From the NCBI GenBank assembly GCA_030649335.1, contig JAUSLL010000058.1, positions 62,001 through 126,000 on the forward strand: a stretch of 64,000 nt of DNA, written 5' to 3'. Positions 22,549 through 35,901 of this stretch are shown here, one piece after another. Both the position numbers and the translations under genes were made by a program. The notes beneath the pieces were generated by a model. It saw only the letters and a list, made by a program, of their open reading frames with translations. It was not told the DNA's origin and did not search any database. How positions within the stretch are numbered: position 1 is the first letter of the stretch; each line of letters begins with the position of its first letter. This stretch comes from Parvibaculum sp. GTDB lineage: Bacteria > Pseudomonadota > Alphaproteobacteria > Parvibaculales > Parvibaculaceae.

Positions 22549-23853
22549 TTACCAGTCGAGCTGTAGACGCGACTGAACGATGTTGTAGGTTTCGTCCTTA
22601 GCGGCGGTGTAATCGACATCGGCGCGTATGTAATTGAGCATCAGGCGGACATTGGGGTTGAAATAGTAATTAGCACCCAGCGTCACGTTGTTTTCGGTGC
22701 CGCGACGGGCATCGGTAAGTGCCGGATCATCGAGATCAAGATGGCTGAAACGGGCCGCCAACTGGATCGCATTGGTGGCCTTAGGGCGGCCGAAGGTACC
22801 GCTTTTGACGCCGTAGTTGCGGCTTTCGCCTGTGACGAACCATGAGGCTTCGGCGTAACCACCCTCAGTGCTGACGGAGGCAAGACCATTGGCGCGGGTG
22901 ATTTCCGACCAGCTATATTCGCCTTGCACGCTCACAGGACCGAAGACAGCAGCCAGTTCAGGACCGAAACGAACCTCGTTGACGGGGCTTGAGATATTGC
23001 CGGTGCGCAGCACTTTTTCGGCGGCATGGGCTTCCGGACGCTGTTCAAATTTTGTCGTCGCGCTGGATTCAAAGCCGCGATAAGAGCCGTTGAGGCCGAT
23101 ATGCACGAGGCCCGAACCGATTTCGGGGGCAATATAGGCGCGGCCTGTCGTTGACCAGTCGCTGCTTTCGCCGACGCCGCCGTTAGCAACGCCAGGCGTG
23201 AAGAAGCCACCCTGAACGCCAAAGAGCTTGCCGTCCGTATAGGTCGCGCCGACGCCCATTACCTGTGACGGCGTATAGATGCTGGCGAGCGAGGCTTCCA
23301 TAAACGTGCTGTAATTGTCCGAGCTCAGGTTCTCAAGACCATAGAATTCTTTGAAGTGACCGGCGCGGAAGGTAAGCCCCTTGGCCAGATCGGTTTCGAT
23401 ATAGGCGTCGGTAATCGAAACGACGTTACCGGCATAATCGGCTTCAAGCTTGTATCTCCAGTCGCCGAACATCTTGCCGGCAACCGCCAGACGGACACGG
23501 CGGAATTCCATGCCATTGCCCATCGGGTTAACCGTCGAGGCATCGTCGTCAATGGCATAGGCGTCGGCCTGAATGCGGCCAGAAATGCCCATCGCGAATT
23601 TGCCGTCGCGACTTTCCATTTCGAGTTTTGTGTCGCTGAAGACCGGCATCTTATCGATCTCGGCGGTTTTGACTTCCATCGCGGCGATCTTGGCGTCGCG
23701 GGCGACCACCTCGGCGCGCAATTCTTTCAGTGCGGATTCAAGAGCGGCGATGCGCGCGTTGACATTATCGTCGGCGAATGTGGCACCGCTCGCACCGAGC
23801 GTCAGCGTGGCAACGGCGGCCATCGTCAAAATACATTTCTTCAGGAATTTCAT
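22549..23853 (-). CDS. Phosphate-selective porin-like (OprO/OprP) outer-membrane protein
   Basis: Signal peptide, coiled-coil N-terminus, GRIQADAYAIDDD, RRVRLAVAGKMFGDWRYKLEADYA, C-terminal LQLDW. Confidence 0.85.
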   Translation of the reverse strand: MKFLKKCILTMAAVATLTLGASGATFADDNVNARIAALESALKELRAEVVARDAKIAAMEVKTAEIDKMPVFSDTKLEMESRDGKFAMGISGRIQADAYAIDDDASTVNPMGNGMEFRRVRLAVAGKMFGDWRYKLEADYAGNVVSITDAYIETDLAKGLTFRAGHFKEFYGLENLSSDNYSTFMEASLASIYTPSQVMGVGATYTDGKLFGVQGGFFTPGVANGGVGESSDWSTTGRAYIAPEIGSGLVHIGLNGSYRGFESSATTKFEQRPEAHAAEKVLRTGNISSPVNEVRFGPELAAVFGPVSVQGEYSWSEITRANGLASVSTEGGYAEASWFVTGESRNYGVKSGTFGRPKATNAIQLAARFSHLDLDDPALTDARRGTENNVTLGANYYFNPNVRLMLNYIRADVDYTAAKDETYNIVQSRLQLDW

Positions 23854-23994
23854 AGCGAGCCTCTGTTCTGCGTCCACCTTCTGTGACGTTCGGAGGCAAT
23901 GTGGCGGGCAAACGATAAAATTCTGGCGACCAGCGTCGCGCGTGATCGTTTACTTTTGAGAAAGGTCGGCGGACGAGTGGGCAACCCCGATGTG

Positions 23995-24025
23995 AAAAAG
24001 GCCCCGCACGTCATGTGCGGAGCCT
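23995..24025 (-). terminator. Rho-independent terminator downstream of dnaJ
   Basis: Minus strand GGCTCCGCACATGACGTGCGGGGCC followed by T5. Confidence 0.82.
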
Positions 24026-24056
24026 TGTCAGTTAAACGCGGGATCGGCGCCTCGTC

Positions 24057-25205
24057 TTACGACTGAAATCCGTCCCAGAAATCTTTGACCTTGGCAAAGA
24101 AGCCGGAGCTTTCCGGATTGGTATTGAGGTCGGAAATGCCGTCGAACTCGCGCAGCAATTCTTTTTGCTTCTTGCTGAGCTTGATCGGGGTTTCAACGGT
24201 CGTTTGGATGTAGAGATCACCCGTCTCACGCGAATTCAGCACCGGCATCCCTTTGTCCTTCAATCGGAACTGACGGCCGGTCTGCGTGCCTTCTGGAATT
24301 TTGAGTTTGAAGCGTTTGCCGTTGAGCGTCGGCACTTCAATCTCGCCGCCAAGGGCCGCGACAGTCATCGAGATCGGCACGCGGCAAAAGAGGTCGGCAC
24401 CATCGCGCTGGAAAATGTCGTGAGGTCGCATGGAGAGGAAAATATAAAGATCGCCCGCAGGTCCGCCATGCATACCGGCGTCGCCCTCGCCCGACAGGCG
24501 GATGCGTGTGCCGTCTTCAACGCCTGCAGGGATATTGACCGACAGCGTGCGTTCTTTTTCCGTGTGGCCTGCGCCGTGGCAGGTCTTGCAAGGCTTCTCG
24601 ATGAGTTGGCCGCGCCCGTGGCAGGTCGGGCAGGTGCGCTCGACCGTGAAGAAGCCCTGAGAGGCGCGTACCTTGCCGTGGCCGGCGCAGGTCGAACAGG
24701 TAACGGGTTTGGAACCGGGTTCTGCACCCGAGCCGTGGCAGGTGTCGCAGGCAACGGATGAAGGCACGCGCACTTGCGCTTTCTTGCCCTCGTAAGCTTC
24801 CTCCAGCGAGATTTCCATATTGTAGCGCAGGTCCTGCCCGCGCGAGCGCCCGCCGTCCGAACGCCGTCCGCCTCGTCCGCCCATGAACTCGCCGAACAGA
24901 TCGTCGAAAATGCCCGACATAGACGCGCCGAAATCGCCGCTGAAACCCGGATGTCCCTGACCGCCGCGCGGCCCGCCGCCTTCAAAAGCGGCATGACCGA
25001 ATTGGTCATAGGCCGATCGTGACTGATCGTCTTTCAGCACGTCATAGGCTTCGTTCAGTTCTTTGAATTTCTGCTCGGATGCCGCGTCACCGGGATTGCG
25101 GTCGGGATGAAGAATCTTCGCCTGACTGCGATAGGCCTTCTTCATTTCCTCCGCGCTCGCCCCGCGGGCGACGCCTAGCACATCATAGAAATCACGTTTG
25201 GACAT
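24057..25205 (-). CDS. dnaJ: Chaperone DnaJ
   Basis: J domain with HPD; four CxxCxGxG-type zinc repeats. Confidence 0.97.
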   Translation of the reverse strand: MSKRDFYDVLGVARGASAEEMKKAYRSQAKILHPDRNPGDAASEQKFKELNEAYDVLKDDQSRSAYDQFGHAAFEGGGPRGGQGHPGFSGDFGASMSGIFDDLFGEFMGGRGGRRSDGGRSRGQDLRYNMEISLEEAYEGKKAQVRVPSSVACDTCHGSGAEPGSKPVTCSTCAGHGKVRASQGFFTVERTCPTCHGRGQLIEKPCKTCHGAGHTEKERTLSVNIPAGVEDGTRIRLSGEGDAGMHGGPAGDLYIFLSMRPHDIFQRDGADLFCRVPISMTVAALGGEIEVPTLNGKRFKLKIPEGTQTGRQFRLKDKGMPVLNSRETGDLYIQTTVETPIKLSKKQKELLREFDGISDLNTNPESSGFFAKVKDFWDGFQS

Positions 25206-25312
25206 AGAATATTTCGTCTCTGCAAAGTCAGACGCCCCGGCAAGGAAAACCTCACCGGGGCGCTGTCATGCGTGTTTTGAGTTGAACGGCATGGGCGGAG
25301 CCCCGGAAAGGA

Positions 25313-27247
25313 TCAGGCGTTGTCGCCCTTGTTCCGGTCAGCTTCGTCCACCTCTTCGAAATCAGCGTCGACAACATCGTCGTCTTCGTCCGACTTGTCG
25401 GAGGCTGCTGCTGCACTCGCGTCAGCATTGGCGGCGGATTCCTGCGTCGCCTTGTAGATGGCTTCACCGAGCTTCATGGCGACCTGCGTGAGCGCTGCTG
25501 TCTTCGTCTTGATGTCTTCCGCAGAACCGCTTTCAAGCGCGGCCTTCAGGTCGGCAACACCGCTTTCGATCTCGCCTTTGACTTCGGCAGGAACAGCGTC
25601 TGAATGTTCGGCGAGCGACTTCTCAGTTGAGTTGATCAGCGCGTCCGCGTGATTGCGCGTTTCGACTTCTTCGCGCTTCACTTTGTCTTCAGCCGCATGC
25701 GCTTCCGCGTCTTTGACCATCTGCTCGATGTCTTTTTCAGACAGGCCGCCGGAGGCCTCAATGCGGATTGTCTGTTCCTTGTTGGTCGCTTTGTCTTTGG
25801 CGGCCACATTGACGATGCCGTTGGCGTCGATGTCGAATGTGACTTCGACCTGCGGCACGCCGCGCGGTGCCGGCGGAATGCCGACGAGATCGAACTGACC
25901 GAGGATTTTATTGTCAGCCGCCATTTCACGCTCGCCCTGGAAGACGCGGATCGTGACAGCGTTCTGATTATCGTCAGCGGTCGAGAAAGTCTGGCTCTTC
26001 TTGGTCGGGATCGTCGTGTTGCGATCGATGAGACGCGTGAAGACGCCGCCCAATGTTTCGATGCCGAGCGACAGCGGTGTCACGTCAAGCAGCAGCACGT
26101 CTTTGACGTCGCCCTGCAACACACCGGCCTGAATGGCAGCGCCCATGGCGACCACTTCATCGGGGTTCACCGACTTGTTGGGTTCCTTGCCGAAGAACTG
26201 CTTCACGACTTCCTGAATTTTCGGCATGCGGATCTGACCGCCGACGAGAACGACTTCGTCGATCTGAGCCGCTGTCACGCCTGCGTCCTTCAAAGCCTTT
26301 TTGCAAGGCTCGATGGTGCGCTGGATCAGATCATCGACAAGCGCTTCAAGTTTGGCGCGTGTGAGCTTCATCGTCAGATGCTTCGGACCCGATGCGTCTG
26401 CGGTGATGAAGGGCAGGTTCACTTCGGTCTGAGCGGCAGATGAAAGTTCGATCTTCGCTTTTTCAGCCGCTTCCTTCAGACGCTGTAGTGCGAGTTTGTC
26501 GCCCTTCAGATCAATGCCGGATTCTTTTTTGAATTCGTCAGCGAGATAGCTCACGAGGCGCATGTCGAAGTCTTCACCGCCCAAGAATGTGTCGCCGTTC
26601 GTCGCCTTTACTTCAAAGACGCCGTCGCCGATTTCAAGGATCGAGATGTCGAACGTGCCGCCGCCCAAGTCGTAAACGGCAATGATCTGACCGTCCTTCT
26701 TGTCGAGACCATAGGCGAGCGCTGCTGCGGTCGGCTCGTTGATGATGCGGAGAACTTCGAGGCCGGAAATCTTACCCGCGTCCTTCGTCGCCTGACGCTG
26801 GGCGTCGTTGAAATAGGCGGGGACTGTGATGACGGCCTGTGTCACTTTTTCACCGAGATAGGCTTCGGCGGTTTCTTTCATCTTCTGCAGAATGAAAGCG
26901 GAGATTTGTGAGGGGGAGTATTTTTCGTTCTGGGCTTCGACCCATGCATCGCCATTGTCGGCTTTGACGATGTTGTAGGGCACCATGCCTTTGTCTTTTT
27001 GCGTCGTCGGGTCAGCGTAAGCGCGACCGATCAGGCGCTTGATGGCAAAGAGCGTGTTGGTGGGGTTGGTCACAGCCTGACGTTTGGCCGACTGGCCGAT
27101 CAGACGTTCGCCGTCATTGGAAAAGGCCACAATCGACGGCGTGGTGCGCAGGCCTTCGGAGTTCTCAATCACTTTCGGCGTGGCGCCGTCCATCACTGCA
27201 ACGCAGGAATTGGTTGTGCCAAGGTCGATGCCGATTACTTTTCCCAT
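25313..27247 (-). CDS. dnaK: Chaperone DnaK
   Basis: [36 protein letters not shown]; start chosen at MGKVIG. Confidence 0.98.
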   Translation of the reverse strand: MGKVIGIDLGTTNSCVAVMDGATPKVIENSEGLRTTPSIVAFSNDGERLIGQSAKRQAVTNPTNTLFAIKRLIGRAYADPTTQKDKGMVPYNIVKADNGDAWVEAQNEKYSPSQISAFILQKMKETAEAYLGEKVTQAVITVPAYFNDAQRQATKDAGKISGLEVLRIINEPTAAALAYGLDKKDGQIIAVYDLGGGTFDISILEIGDGVFEVKATNGDTFLGGEDFDMRLVSYLADEFKKESGIDLKGDKLALQRLKEAAEKAKIELSSAAQTEVNLPFITADASGPKHLTMKLTRAKLEALVDDLIQRTIEPCKKALKDAGVTAAQIDEVVLVGGQIRMPKIQEVVKQFFGKEPNKSVNPDEVVAMGAAIQAGVLQGDVKDVLLLDVTPLSLGIETLGGVFTRLIDRNTTIPTKKSQTFSTADDNQNAVTIRVFQGEREMAADNKILGQFDLVGIPPAPRGVPQVEVTFDIDANGIVNVAAKDKATNKEQTIRIEASGGLSEKDIEQMVKDAEAHAAEDKVKREEVETRNHADALINSTEKSLAEHSDAVPAEVKGEIESGVADLKAALESGSAEDIKTKTAALTQVAMKLGEAIYKATQESAANADASAAAASDKSDEDDDVVDADFEEVDEADRNKGDNA

Positions 27248-27393
27248 ATCGATGGTCCTCTTTCTCTGTAGCAGGCCGGACGGGCCCCGGGGTATCAGGG
27301 CACCCGCGCGTCGGCTTTGGGCGTTTTTGACCGCACCCAAGGCCTGTTCCGGCCCCCATAGGGGTCCGTTAGGGGTTGAACATGTTGCGCTCT

Positions 27394-27422
27394 ATATAGG
27401 TTTGGCTGCCGTTGCCCGCAAG
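27394..27422 (-). promoter_or_regulatory. Candidate heat-shock-type promoter for dnaK
   Basis: Minus strand CTTGCG - 17 bp - CTATAT, about 140 bp upstream of dnaK start. Confidence 0.4.
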
Positions 27423-27550
27423 CCGTCATGCGGTATTTGCGCCACAGTTATTCGCCGCAGGCGCGTGTCGCACCCGCCTATACGAGGCCAAATCGCGCCA
27501 ATCGCAGCGTCAGGGGGCTTTCCCTGCGCGGCGATTGGTCCGCTTTGCGA

Positions 27551-28093
27551 TTAAATCTGGTGGTCTGGATAGACGTCATTCCACTCGCAGGGCTGGGCCT
27601 GCGGTGATTTTTCGCGGATCAATGCTTCAGCGACCTCGGCCGGTTTCATGTCCTTGCGCAAATCCTTAGCCTTGTCAGCGGCCTTCTCATGGCCATTGGC
27701 AGCGGCCAGCGCGAACCACATAAGGGCGAGAGGTTTGTTTGCAGCTTGTGTCGTCAGCAGAGCGCCGATTTTGGCCGGTCCGTTGACGCCGCGCACGAGG
27801 TCGCCGGAATAGATGCGGCCCAACTCATACTGCGCCTGCGCATTGTTCTGATTGGCGGCTTTGCAGAACCAATGCGTCGCTTTCTGATTGTTGAGGACGC
27901 CCATCGATCCGGCGATGGTGCAGCAATGTGCCTGCCCCATTTTCAACTGGGCGGCGACATCGCCCTGCGCGGCGGCATCCTCGTTCGACAGAATCTCGGC
28001 TTGATCGGCAGCGCGCGATGCGCCTTGAATGGCAGCAGCGGCGCAGCCGCTCAACGTGAAAAGCATGGCGGCAAAGATCAGAAACTTGTTCAT
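27551..28093 (-). CDS. Sel1-repeat-like lipoprotein
   Basis: Lipobox LFTLSGCAAAA; Sel1-like KATHWFCKAANQNNAQAQYELGRIYSGD. Confidence 0.7.
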   Translation of the reverse strand: MNKFLIFAAMLFTLSGCAAAAIQGASRAADQAEILSNEDAAAQGDVAAQLKMGQAHCCTIAGSMGVLNNQKATHWFCKAANQNNAQAQYELGRIYSGDLVRGVNGPAKIGALLTTQAANKPLALMWFALAAANGHEKAADKAKDLRKDMKPAEVAEALIREKSPQAQPCEWNDVYPDHQI

Positions 28094-28210
28094 GGCATTC
28101 CCCCCGTTTCACACCGGAGACGATCCCCGGCGGATAATTATGGTCATTAAATTAGCACGATCATTTCAACGGATGGCGATAATTCAGCGCATGTCTTCCC
28201 TCCTTTCCAC

Positions 28211-28843
28211 ATGCCGATGAGCGCGGGTCTGGAGACGGGGTTCGAGGGCGTGACGCTCTTTCCCGCAGTCCTTGATGGATCTGCGCAACGGGCGCTGCTG
28301 GCCGAGCTTGAGGCGGCATTTGCGCAAGCCCCACCCTATCGCCCGACCATGCCGCGCACCGGAAAGCCATGGTCGATCCGCCAGACGAACCTCGGGTCTT
28401 TGGGTTGGCTGTCCGGAAAGGATGCCTATTACTACGCCCCGCTCAATCCGTTAACGCAGGCTCCTTGGCCCGCCATACCGCCGGCCCTACTCGCACTTTG
28501 GGCTGAATTTGCCGGATATGAAGCCCCGCCCGAATGCTGTCTGGCCAATTTCTACGAAACCGACAAAGCCCGCATGGGGCTGCATCAGGATCGCGATGAG
28601 GAAGCGCTCGACGCGCCGGTTCTGTCGCTATCTCTTGGCGACACTTGTGTTTTTCGCATTGGCGGATTCGCCCGCAGCGACCCAACAAAAAGTCTCAGAC
28701 TCGCGTCCGGCGATGTTTTGGTGCTCGGCGGGGCATCCCGCATGCGATTTCACGGTGTGGACCGGATTATTCCGGCATCGTCACAATTTTTGCCGCAAGG
28801 TGGACGCCTCAACCTGACGCTCCGGCGGGTGACAAAACCCTAA
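28211..28843 (+). CDS. alkB: AlkB-type 2OG-Fe(II) oxygenase
   Basis: CCLANFYETDKARMGLHQDRDE, SLGDTCVFRIGG, SRMRFHGVDRI. Confidence 0.93.
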   Translation: MPMSAGLETGFEGVTLFPAVLDGSAQRALLAELEAAFAQAPPYRPTMPRTGKPWSIRQTNLGSLGWLSGKDAYYYAPLNPLTQAPWPAIPPALLALWAEFAGYEAPPECCLANFYETDKARMGLHQDRDEEALDAPVLSLSLGDTCVFRIGGFARSDPTKSLRLASGDVLVLGGASRMRFHGVDRIIPASSQFLPQGGRLNLTLRRVTKP

Positions 28844-28872
28844 AGCCTGACTCAAAAATTGTGGTCTCGCCG

Positions 28873-29577
28873 TCAATAAGGTGCCCAGCCCGGCACCGGC
28901 GAAACGCTGAAAAGCCAGAGATGGCCGTAAAAGAAGCCCGCAAAAGCAGTAAGACCGAGAAGGATTCGCCACCAGCCAAGTTCGCCGATGGCGAGCCTGT
29001 TGCGTCCGGCGATAATGGCCGCAAAAGGCAGGTTCGAGGTTTGGGCAGCAAAGCCGGTCCAGCGGTCTCCGAGCGTTCGTTTCTTCTTTTCATCGAGCGA
29101 TAGCGTGCCCAGTGCGGCGAGCAGCAGGTATGTCCCGAAGAATATCACCGAGGCGCGGTCCCCGTTGAGGGCGAGGTGCAAACCGGCCCAAAGGATCGCC
29201 GACCAGAGGAACGGATGGCGTGTGATCCTGAGCATGCCTTTGACTGTGTCGGGCTTGTCGAGCAAAGCTTCGGCACCCACCGCCGTCGGGTTCGGCGTCG
29301 TGAGCCCGATGAGGGCAAAGAGAAAAGCGACGAGCATGACGACGGGCGCGAGATGTGCGAGCCATTCCGGTGCCACCCAATAGAGCCGGTTGGGGAGCCC
29401 GTCGGTTGCGTTATAGGCCATGCAGAGCCAGGTGATGCCGCCGATGGAGGCAAGCGAGAAAAGCACGAGATAGACCCGCTCGCCGGTCACCCCGACAATG
29501 CGCCCGCGAAACGACGTACCTGAGACCAGCAAATGGAGGGCGAGAAAGAAAATGGCTGCAGCGGCGAGATTGAGCAT
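28873..29577 (-). CDS. NnrU family membrane protein
   Basis: HLLVSGTSFRGRIVGVTGERVYLVLFSLASIGG, ITRHPFLWSAILWAGLHLALNGD. Confidence 0.88.
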   Translation of the reverse strand: MLNLAAAAIFFLALHLLVSGTSFRGRIVGVTGERVYLVLFSLASIGGITWLCMAYNATDGLPNRLYWVAPEWLAHLAPVVMLVAFLFALIGLTTPNPTAVGAEALLDKPDTVKGMLRITRHPFLWSAILWAGLHLALNGDRASVIFFGTYLLLAALGTLSLDEKKKRTLGDRWTGFAAQTSNLPFAAIIAGRNRLAIGELGWWRILLGLTAFAGFFYGHLWLFSVSPVPGWAPY

Positions 29578-29716
29578 GGGTTCCTCCGACCGGATCGATG
29601 AAGAATATAACGCTGTTATAAGCTAGGAGCGGACCCCGTTCTTCGCAAGGGGCAAAAGCGGGTCGTCCGATCCACTGCTTTCCTTTTGACGCACATCAAA
29701 GCTTAGGCCAGCGTGA

Positions 29717-31345
<1,629 letters not shown>

Positions 31346-31347
31346 AT

Positions 31348-32037
31348 TTAAGCCTGAATATCGACGCCGCCGGATTTCGGAGCGCCCTCTTCGGCTTTGG
31401 CAACGCCGACGCGGGCGGCCCGCAGCAGGCGGTCACCGATCATGTAACCGGCTTCCACCACATGAACGACCGTGCCCGCAGGCTGGCCGCTGTTGGGGAC
31501 TTCAAACATCGCCTCATGCAGATGCGCGTCGAAGCGGTCGCCCGCCAAAGGTGTGATTTCCTTGATGCCGTGGCGCTCGAAAGCCGCAAGCAACTGGCGT
31601 TCGGTAGCTTCAACGCCGTCGATCAGCGATTGCACGGTTTCGGGCGAGGCGGCGCGGTCTTCGGGCTTCAGCGCGGCGATGGCGCGGCGCAGATTGTCCG
31701 ACACGATCACCATGTCGCCGGCAAATTTTTGGGCGCCGTAACGCTGCGCATCTTCCCTGTCGCGGATGGCGCGGCGACGGGTGTTTTCCGCTTCCGACAT
31801 GGCGCGGAGCACTTTGTCTTTGAGCTCAGCATTTTCCTGCTGCAAAGCGACGAGCACGGCGAAGGGATCGGGCTCGGCTTCCGGTTCGTCGCTCTGTTCT
31901 TCCGCGCCCGCGCCGCCTGCTTTGGCGGCGGCATCGGCAGCGGCCAGAATGGCGTCAGCAGCGGCTTTCAGCGAAGCAGGGTCTTTCGCCTGCGGGGCCT
32001 CAGGATTGCCGTTGTTATTGTCTTGCTCGGTCATCAC
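31348..32037 (-). CDS. grpE: Nucleotide exchange factor GrpE
   Basis: RAMSEAENTRRRAIRDREDAQRYGAQKFAGDMV; C-terminal HVVEAGYMIGDRLLRAARVGVAK. Confidence 0.96.
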   Translation of the reverse strand: MMTEQDNNNGNPEAPQAKDPASLKAAADAILAAADAAAKAGGAGAEEQSDEPEAEPDPFAVLVALQQENAELKDKVLRAMSEAENTRRRAIRDREDAQRYGAQKFAGDMVIVSDNLRRAIAALKPEDRAASPETVQSLIDGVEATERQLLAAFERHGIKEITPLAGDRFDAHLHEAMFEVPNSGQPAGTVVHVVEAGYMIGDRLLRAARVGVAKAEEGAPKSGGVDIQA

Positions 32038-32170
32038 ATCAAATCCGTCAGATTTTACGTCATCATATCAAAGGCATGCCCATAAAGCAGACGGCGTGCC
32101 TAGCCCCGATTTGGGGCAGGAACGCTGCAAAGTCAACCAAGCAGCGCAGGCCCGATGGACGCAGGGCAGT

Positions 32171-33241
32171 TCAATTGATGAGGCGGCCAACCAGTTTAGC
32201 CGTGTAATCGACCATCGGAATGATACGCGCATAATTGAGCCGCGTCGGCCCGATGACGCCGAGCACGCCCACCACCTGCTGGCGGCTGTCCATATAGGGC
32301 GAAATAACAAGCGACGAGCCGGACATGGAAAAAAGCTTGTTCTCCGAACCAATGAAAATCCGCACACCGTCGGCGCTTTCGGCAAGTCCCAAAAGCTGCA
32401 CGAGGTCGCGTTTATTTTCCAGATCATCAAACAGAAGCCTGACGCGCTCAAGGTCCGCCATCGCGTGGACATCTTCCAAAAGCCGCGAGCGGCCGCGGAC
32501 AATCAACGATTTGCCGAGCGGGTCATCGCGCTCAAGGGCGGTCGCGGGCTTCGCGCCCGACCATGTGGCAAGGCCCGATGAAATGACTTTGGAGGTCAGT
32601 TCGTTCAGCTCGACCTTCTGGAACTCCATCTCGCGGGCGAGAATGGTTTTGGCTTCCTCAAAGGTTTTGCCGCGCAGGCGCTGGTTGAGATAATTGGTGG
32701 CTTCGGTCAGCGCCGAAGGCGTGAGGCCCACCGGCACTTCGATGACGCGGTTTTCAACCTCGCCGCCCTCGGTGACGATGACGACCAGCGCGCGGCCGGG
32801 GTCCATGGCGACGAATTCGATGTGTTTGAGGGCTGCATCAAACTTCGGCGCGACGACGAAACCGGCGGCCTGGCTGAGGCCCGACATCATTTTGGAGGCC
32901 TCGTCGAGCACATCCTCGACGCTCTTGTGGGAGCCCGCGATCTGGCGTTCGATCTGGCCGCGCTCGTCTTCCGACAAGTCGCCGATTTCCAGCAACCCAT
33001 CGACAAACATACGCAATCCGGCCTCGGTGGGCACGCGCCCGGCGCTTGTATGGGGCGAGAAAATGAGGCCCAGAGCCTCGAGATCCGACATCACATTGCG
33101 GATCGAGGCAGCCGAAAGCGACATCGGCAAATGTCGCGACAAAAAGCGCGAGCCGACCGGGTCACCGGTTTCCAGATAGGTCTCGACGACGCGGCGCAAT
33201 ATCTCGCGCGAACGCTCGTTGAGATCCTTGACGGCGACCAT
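32171..33241 (-). CDS. hrcA: Heat-inducible transcription repressor HrcA
   Basis: [63 protein letters not shown]. Confidence 0.95.
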   Translation of the reverse strand: MVAVKDLNERSREILRRVVETYLETGDPVGSRFLSRHLPMSLSAASIRNVMSDLEALGLIFSPHTSAGRVPTEAGLRMFVDGLLEIGDLSEDERGQIERQIAGSHKSVEDVLDEASKMMSGLSQAAGFVVAPKFDAALKHIEFVAMDPGRALVVIVTEGGEVENRVIEVPVGLTPSALTEATNYLNQRLRGKTFEEAKTILAREMEFQKVELNELTSKVISSGLATWSGAKPATALERDDPLGKSLIVRGRSRLLEDVHAMADLERVRLLFDDLENKRDLVQLLGLAESADGVRIFIGSENKLFSMSGSSLVISPYMDSRQQVVGVLGVIGPTRLNYARIIPMVDYTAKLVGRLIN

Positions 33242-33406
33242 ATGGCTTACGCGTCTCCTGCTTATGTCCCTGAAATCAGAAACGAATTTAGAAAGCTCCG
33301 GCGTCCGCGTCAATTCGCAGGCGCGCTACCCTTCCCTATTCTGTCGCCAAAGGCTACTAAAGCGCAGCCCTTTCAAAAGACACATCAGACATAAGCGAGG
33401 CCTTTC

Positions 33407-34123
33407 ATGCGCCCTTCCGGCCGCGAGCCCCATCAGATCCGTGCCGTCAGCATCGAGCGCGGCGTCATGAAACATGCCGAAGGCTCCTGCCTGATCAAAT
33501 TCGGTGACACCCATGTGCTTTGCACCGCAAGCCTTGAAGAGCGCGTGCCGCCCTTCCTCAAAGGCAAGGGCGCGGGCTGGGTGACGGCTGAATACGGGAT
33601 GCTGCCGCGCTCCACCCATGACCGCATGCGCCGCGAAGCCGCCCAAGGCAAGCAGTCGGGAAGAACGCAGGAAATTCAACGGCTTATCGGTCGCTCGCTG
33701 CGTTCGGTTGTGGACATGAAGCTCCTTGGCGAGCGCCAGATATCGCTCGATTGCGACGTGTTACAGGCCGACGGCGGCACACGCACAGCGTCGATCACCG
33801 GCGCCTGGATCGCGCTGCACCAGTGCATCGGCTGGATGATGGAACGCGGAATCCTCACCCAGACCCCCATCAAAGACCACGTAGCCGCCATTTCCTGCGG
33901 TATTTACAAGGGCGTGCCCGTGGCCGACCTTGATTATGACGAAGATTCCACCGCCGACACCGACGCCAATTTTGTCATGACAGGCAAAGGCGGCATCTGC
34001 GAAATTCAGGGCACGGCGGAAGCTGAACCCTTCAGCGAAGACGAGTTGATGAAACTCATGGGTCTCGCCAAAACATCCATCGCCGAACTGGTTGAACTTC
34101 AGAAGAAGGCGATTGCGGGATGA
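33407..34123 (+). CDS. rph: Ribonuclease PH
   Basis: [57 protein letters not shown]. Confidence 0.97.
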   Translation: MRPSGREPHQIRAVSIERGVMKHAEGSCLIKFGDTHVLCTASLEERVPPFLKGKGAGWVTAEYGMLPRSTHDRMRREAAQGKQSGRTQEIQRLIGRSLRSVVDMKLLGERQISLDCDVLQADGGTRTASITGAWIALHQCIGWMMERGILTQTPIKDHVAAISCGIYKGVPVADLDYDEDSTADTDANFVMTGKGGICEIQGTAEAEPFSEDELMKLMGLAKTSIAELVELQKKAIAG

Positions 34124-34725
34124 GCCGGAAATTCGAGGATAAACAGCTTGTCATCGCTTCCCATAATCAAGGGAAGGTCTCGGAATTTCGCGAGCTTTTC
34201 AAGTCGTTTCCTGTCGAGTTAACGAGTGTTTCCGAGTTAAACCATGTCGAGCCTGACGAGACCGGCGACACGTTCCAAGCCAATGCCGAATTGAAGGCAT
34301 TGGCGGCGGCGACCCGATCCGGTATCCCCGCTTTGGCCGACGACAGCGGGCTCTGCGTCGAAGCGCTGAACGGCCAACCGGGGATATATTCCGCGCGTTG
34401 GGCGGGTCCGCAAAAGGACTTCGACTTCGCCATGGAGAAGGTCCGTCTCGGCCTCGTCGAGGAAGGCACGCTCAATACGCGGGCCTATTTTATCGCCGGT
34501 TTGGCGCTGGCCTGGCCCGACGGTCATGTCGAATATTTCGAAGGCCGCGTTGACGGCGATCTCGTCTGGCCACCGCGCGGGCTGAAGGGCTTCGGCTATG
34601 ACCCGATGTTTATCCCCGACGGCCACGAGATCACTTTCGGCGAAATGGAACCTGACGCCAAACACGCCATGTCGCACCGCGCCCATGCCTTCAAGCAATT
34701 GATTGATGCCTGTTTCAAGGGCTGA
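34120..34725 (+). CDS. rdgB: dITP/XTP pyrophosphatase
   Basis: [43 protein letters not shown]. Confidence 0.96.
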   Translation: MSRKFEDKQLVIASHNQGKVSEFRELFKSFPVELTSVSELNHVEPDETGDTFQANAELKALAAATRSGIPALADDSGLCVEALNGQPGIYSARWAGPQKDFDFAMEKVRLGLVEEGTLNTRAYFIAGLALAWPDGHVEYFEGRVDGDLVWPPRGLKGFGYDPMFIPDGHEITFGEMEPDAKHAMSHRAHAFKQLIDACFKG

Positions 34726-35890
34726 ACCCCTTCCCACCTTGCCCGCCCCCACCGAAGGCGGTTTCGGCATTTATGTGCATTGGCCCTTCTGCCTGTCCAA
34801 ATGCCCCTACTGCGATTTCAACAGCCACGTCGTCGCCAATGTCGATCAGACGCAATGGGCCGTGGCCCTCGTCCGTGAACTGACCTATATGCGGGACATC
34901 ACAGGCCCCCGCCGCGTTTCATCCATTTTCTTCGGTGGCGGCACGCCCTCGCTGATGGAGGTTTCAACCGTCGAGGCCGTCATCGGCGCGATCCAGCGCC
35001 TCTGGCATGTGGATAATGACGTCGAGATTTCGCTCGAAGCCAACCCGACAAGCGTTGAAGCCACACGCTTTTATGGCTACCGCGCGGCAGGTGTGAACCG
35101 CTTGTCACTAGGCGTGCAATCGCTCGACGATAAGGAGTTGAAATTCCTCGGGCGTCTGCACACAGCCGAAGAAGCCCTGAAAGCCATCGGCCTCGCGCGC
35201 GATATTTTTCCGCGCCTCTCCTTTGATCTGATCTATGCGCGACCGGGGCAGACGCGCGAGGCATGGGCGCGTGAACTTAAACTCGCGCTTGCCCATGCGG
35301 TCGATCACCTCTCGCTCTATCAGCTGACCATCGAGGACGGCACGGCTTTCGCCAAGCTCTACGAGAAGGGCAGCTTCAAACTCCCCGACGAAGATGCCGC
35401 CGTGGACCTTTACAAGCTGACGGGCGAGATCTGCGGCACCCATGGATTATCCGCCTACGAAGTATCCAATTACGCCAAGCCCGAACAGGAATGCCGCCAT
35501 AATCTTGTGTACTGGCGCTACGGCGATTATGTCGGCGTCGGCCCCGGCGCACATGGACGCCTCACGACAGACAAAGGCCGCATCGCCACCGCCGCACTGA
35601 AAGCACCCGGCGCATGGCTGGCGTCGGTTGAAGCGAAAGATCATGGGCTTGAAACGCGCGAATTCGTCAGCGCGACAGAGCAGGGCGATGAAATGATGCT
35701 GATGGGCTTGCGTCTTTCCGAAGGCGTCTCGCTGTCACGCTTTGAACGCTTCGCAGGCGCACCCATTGAAGCGACGCGCCTCAGCGGCCTGATCGGGCAG
35801 GGGCTTTTGACCCGCGACGGTGACATGATTACGGCCACCGCCGACGGGCGTCTGGTGCTCAATGGTGTGTTGGGGCGGCTTCTTGCTTGA
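34706..35890 (+). CDS. hemW: Radical SAM heme chaperone HemW
   Basis: FGIYVHWPFCLSKCPYCDFNSHV, FFGGGTPSLM, SLGVQSLDD. Confidence 0.95.
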   Translation: MPVSRAEPLPTLPAPTEGGFGIYVHWPFCLSKCPYCDFNSHVVANVDQTQWAVALVRELTYMRDITGPRRVSSIFFGGGTPSLMEVSTVEAVIGAIQRLWHVDNDVEISLEANPTSVEATRFYGYRAAGVNRLSLGVQSLDDKELKFLGRLHTAEEALKAIGLARDIFPRLSFDLIYARPGQTREAWARELKLALAHAVDHLSLYQLTIEDGTAFAKLYEKGSFKLPDEDAAVDLYKLTGEICGTHGLSAYEVSNYAKPEQECRHNLVYWRYGDYVGVGPGAHGRLTTDKGRIATAALKAPGAWLASVEAKDHGLETREFVSATEQGDEMMLMGLRLSEGVSLSRFERFAGAPIEATRLSGLIGQGLLTRDGDMITATADGRLVLNGVLGRLLA

Positions 35891-35901
35891 AGCTCGTCGC
35901 C

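Noticed and set aside
25233-25262. CGCCCCGG...CCGGGGCG hairpin between dnaJ and dnaK as a terminator
   Set aside because: Strong stem but no U-tract on either strand; could be a processing or attenuation hairpin, not supported as a terminator.
25649-26443. 264-aa plus-strand ORF opposite dnaK
   Set aside because: Mirror ORF of a highly conserved gene.
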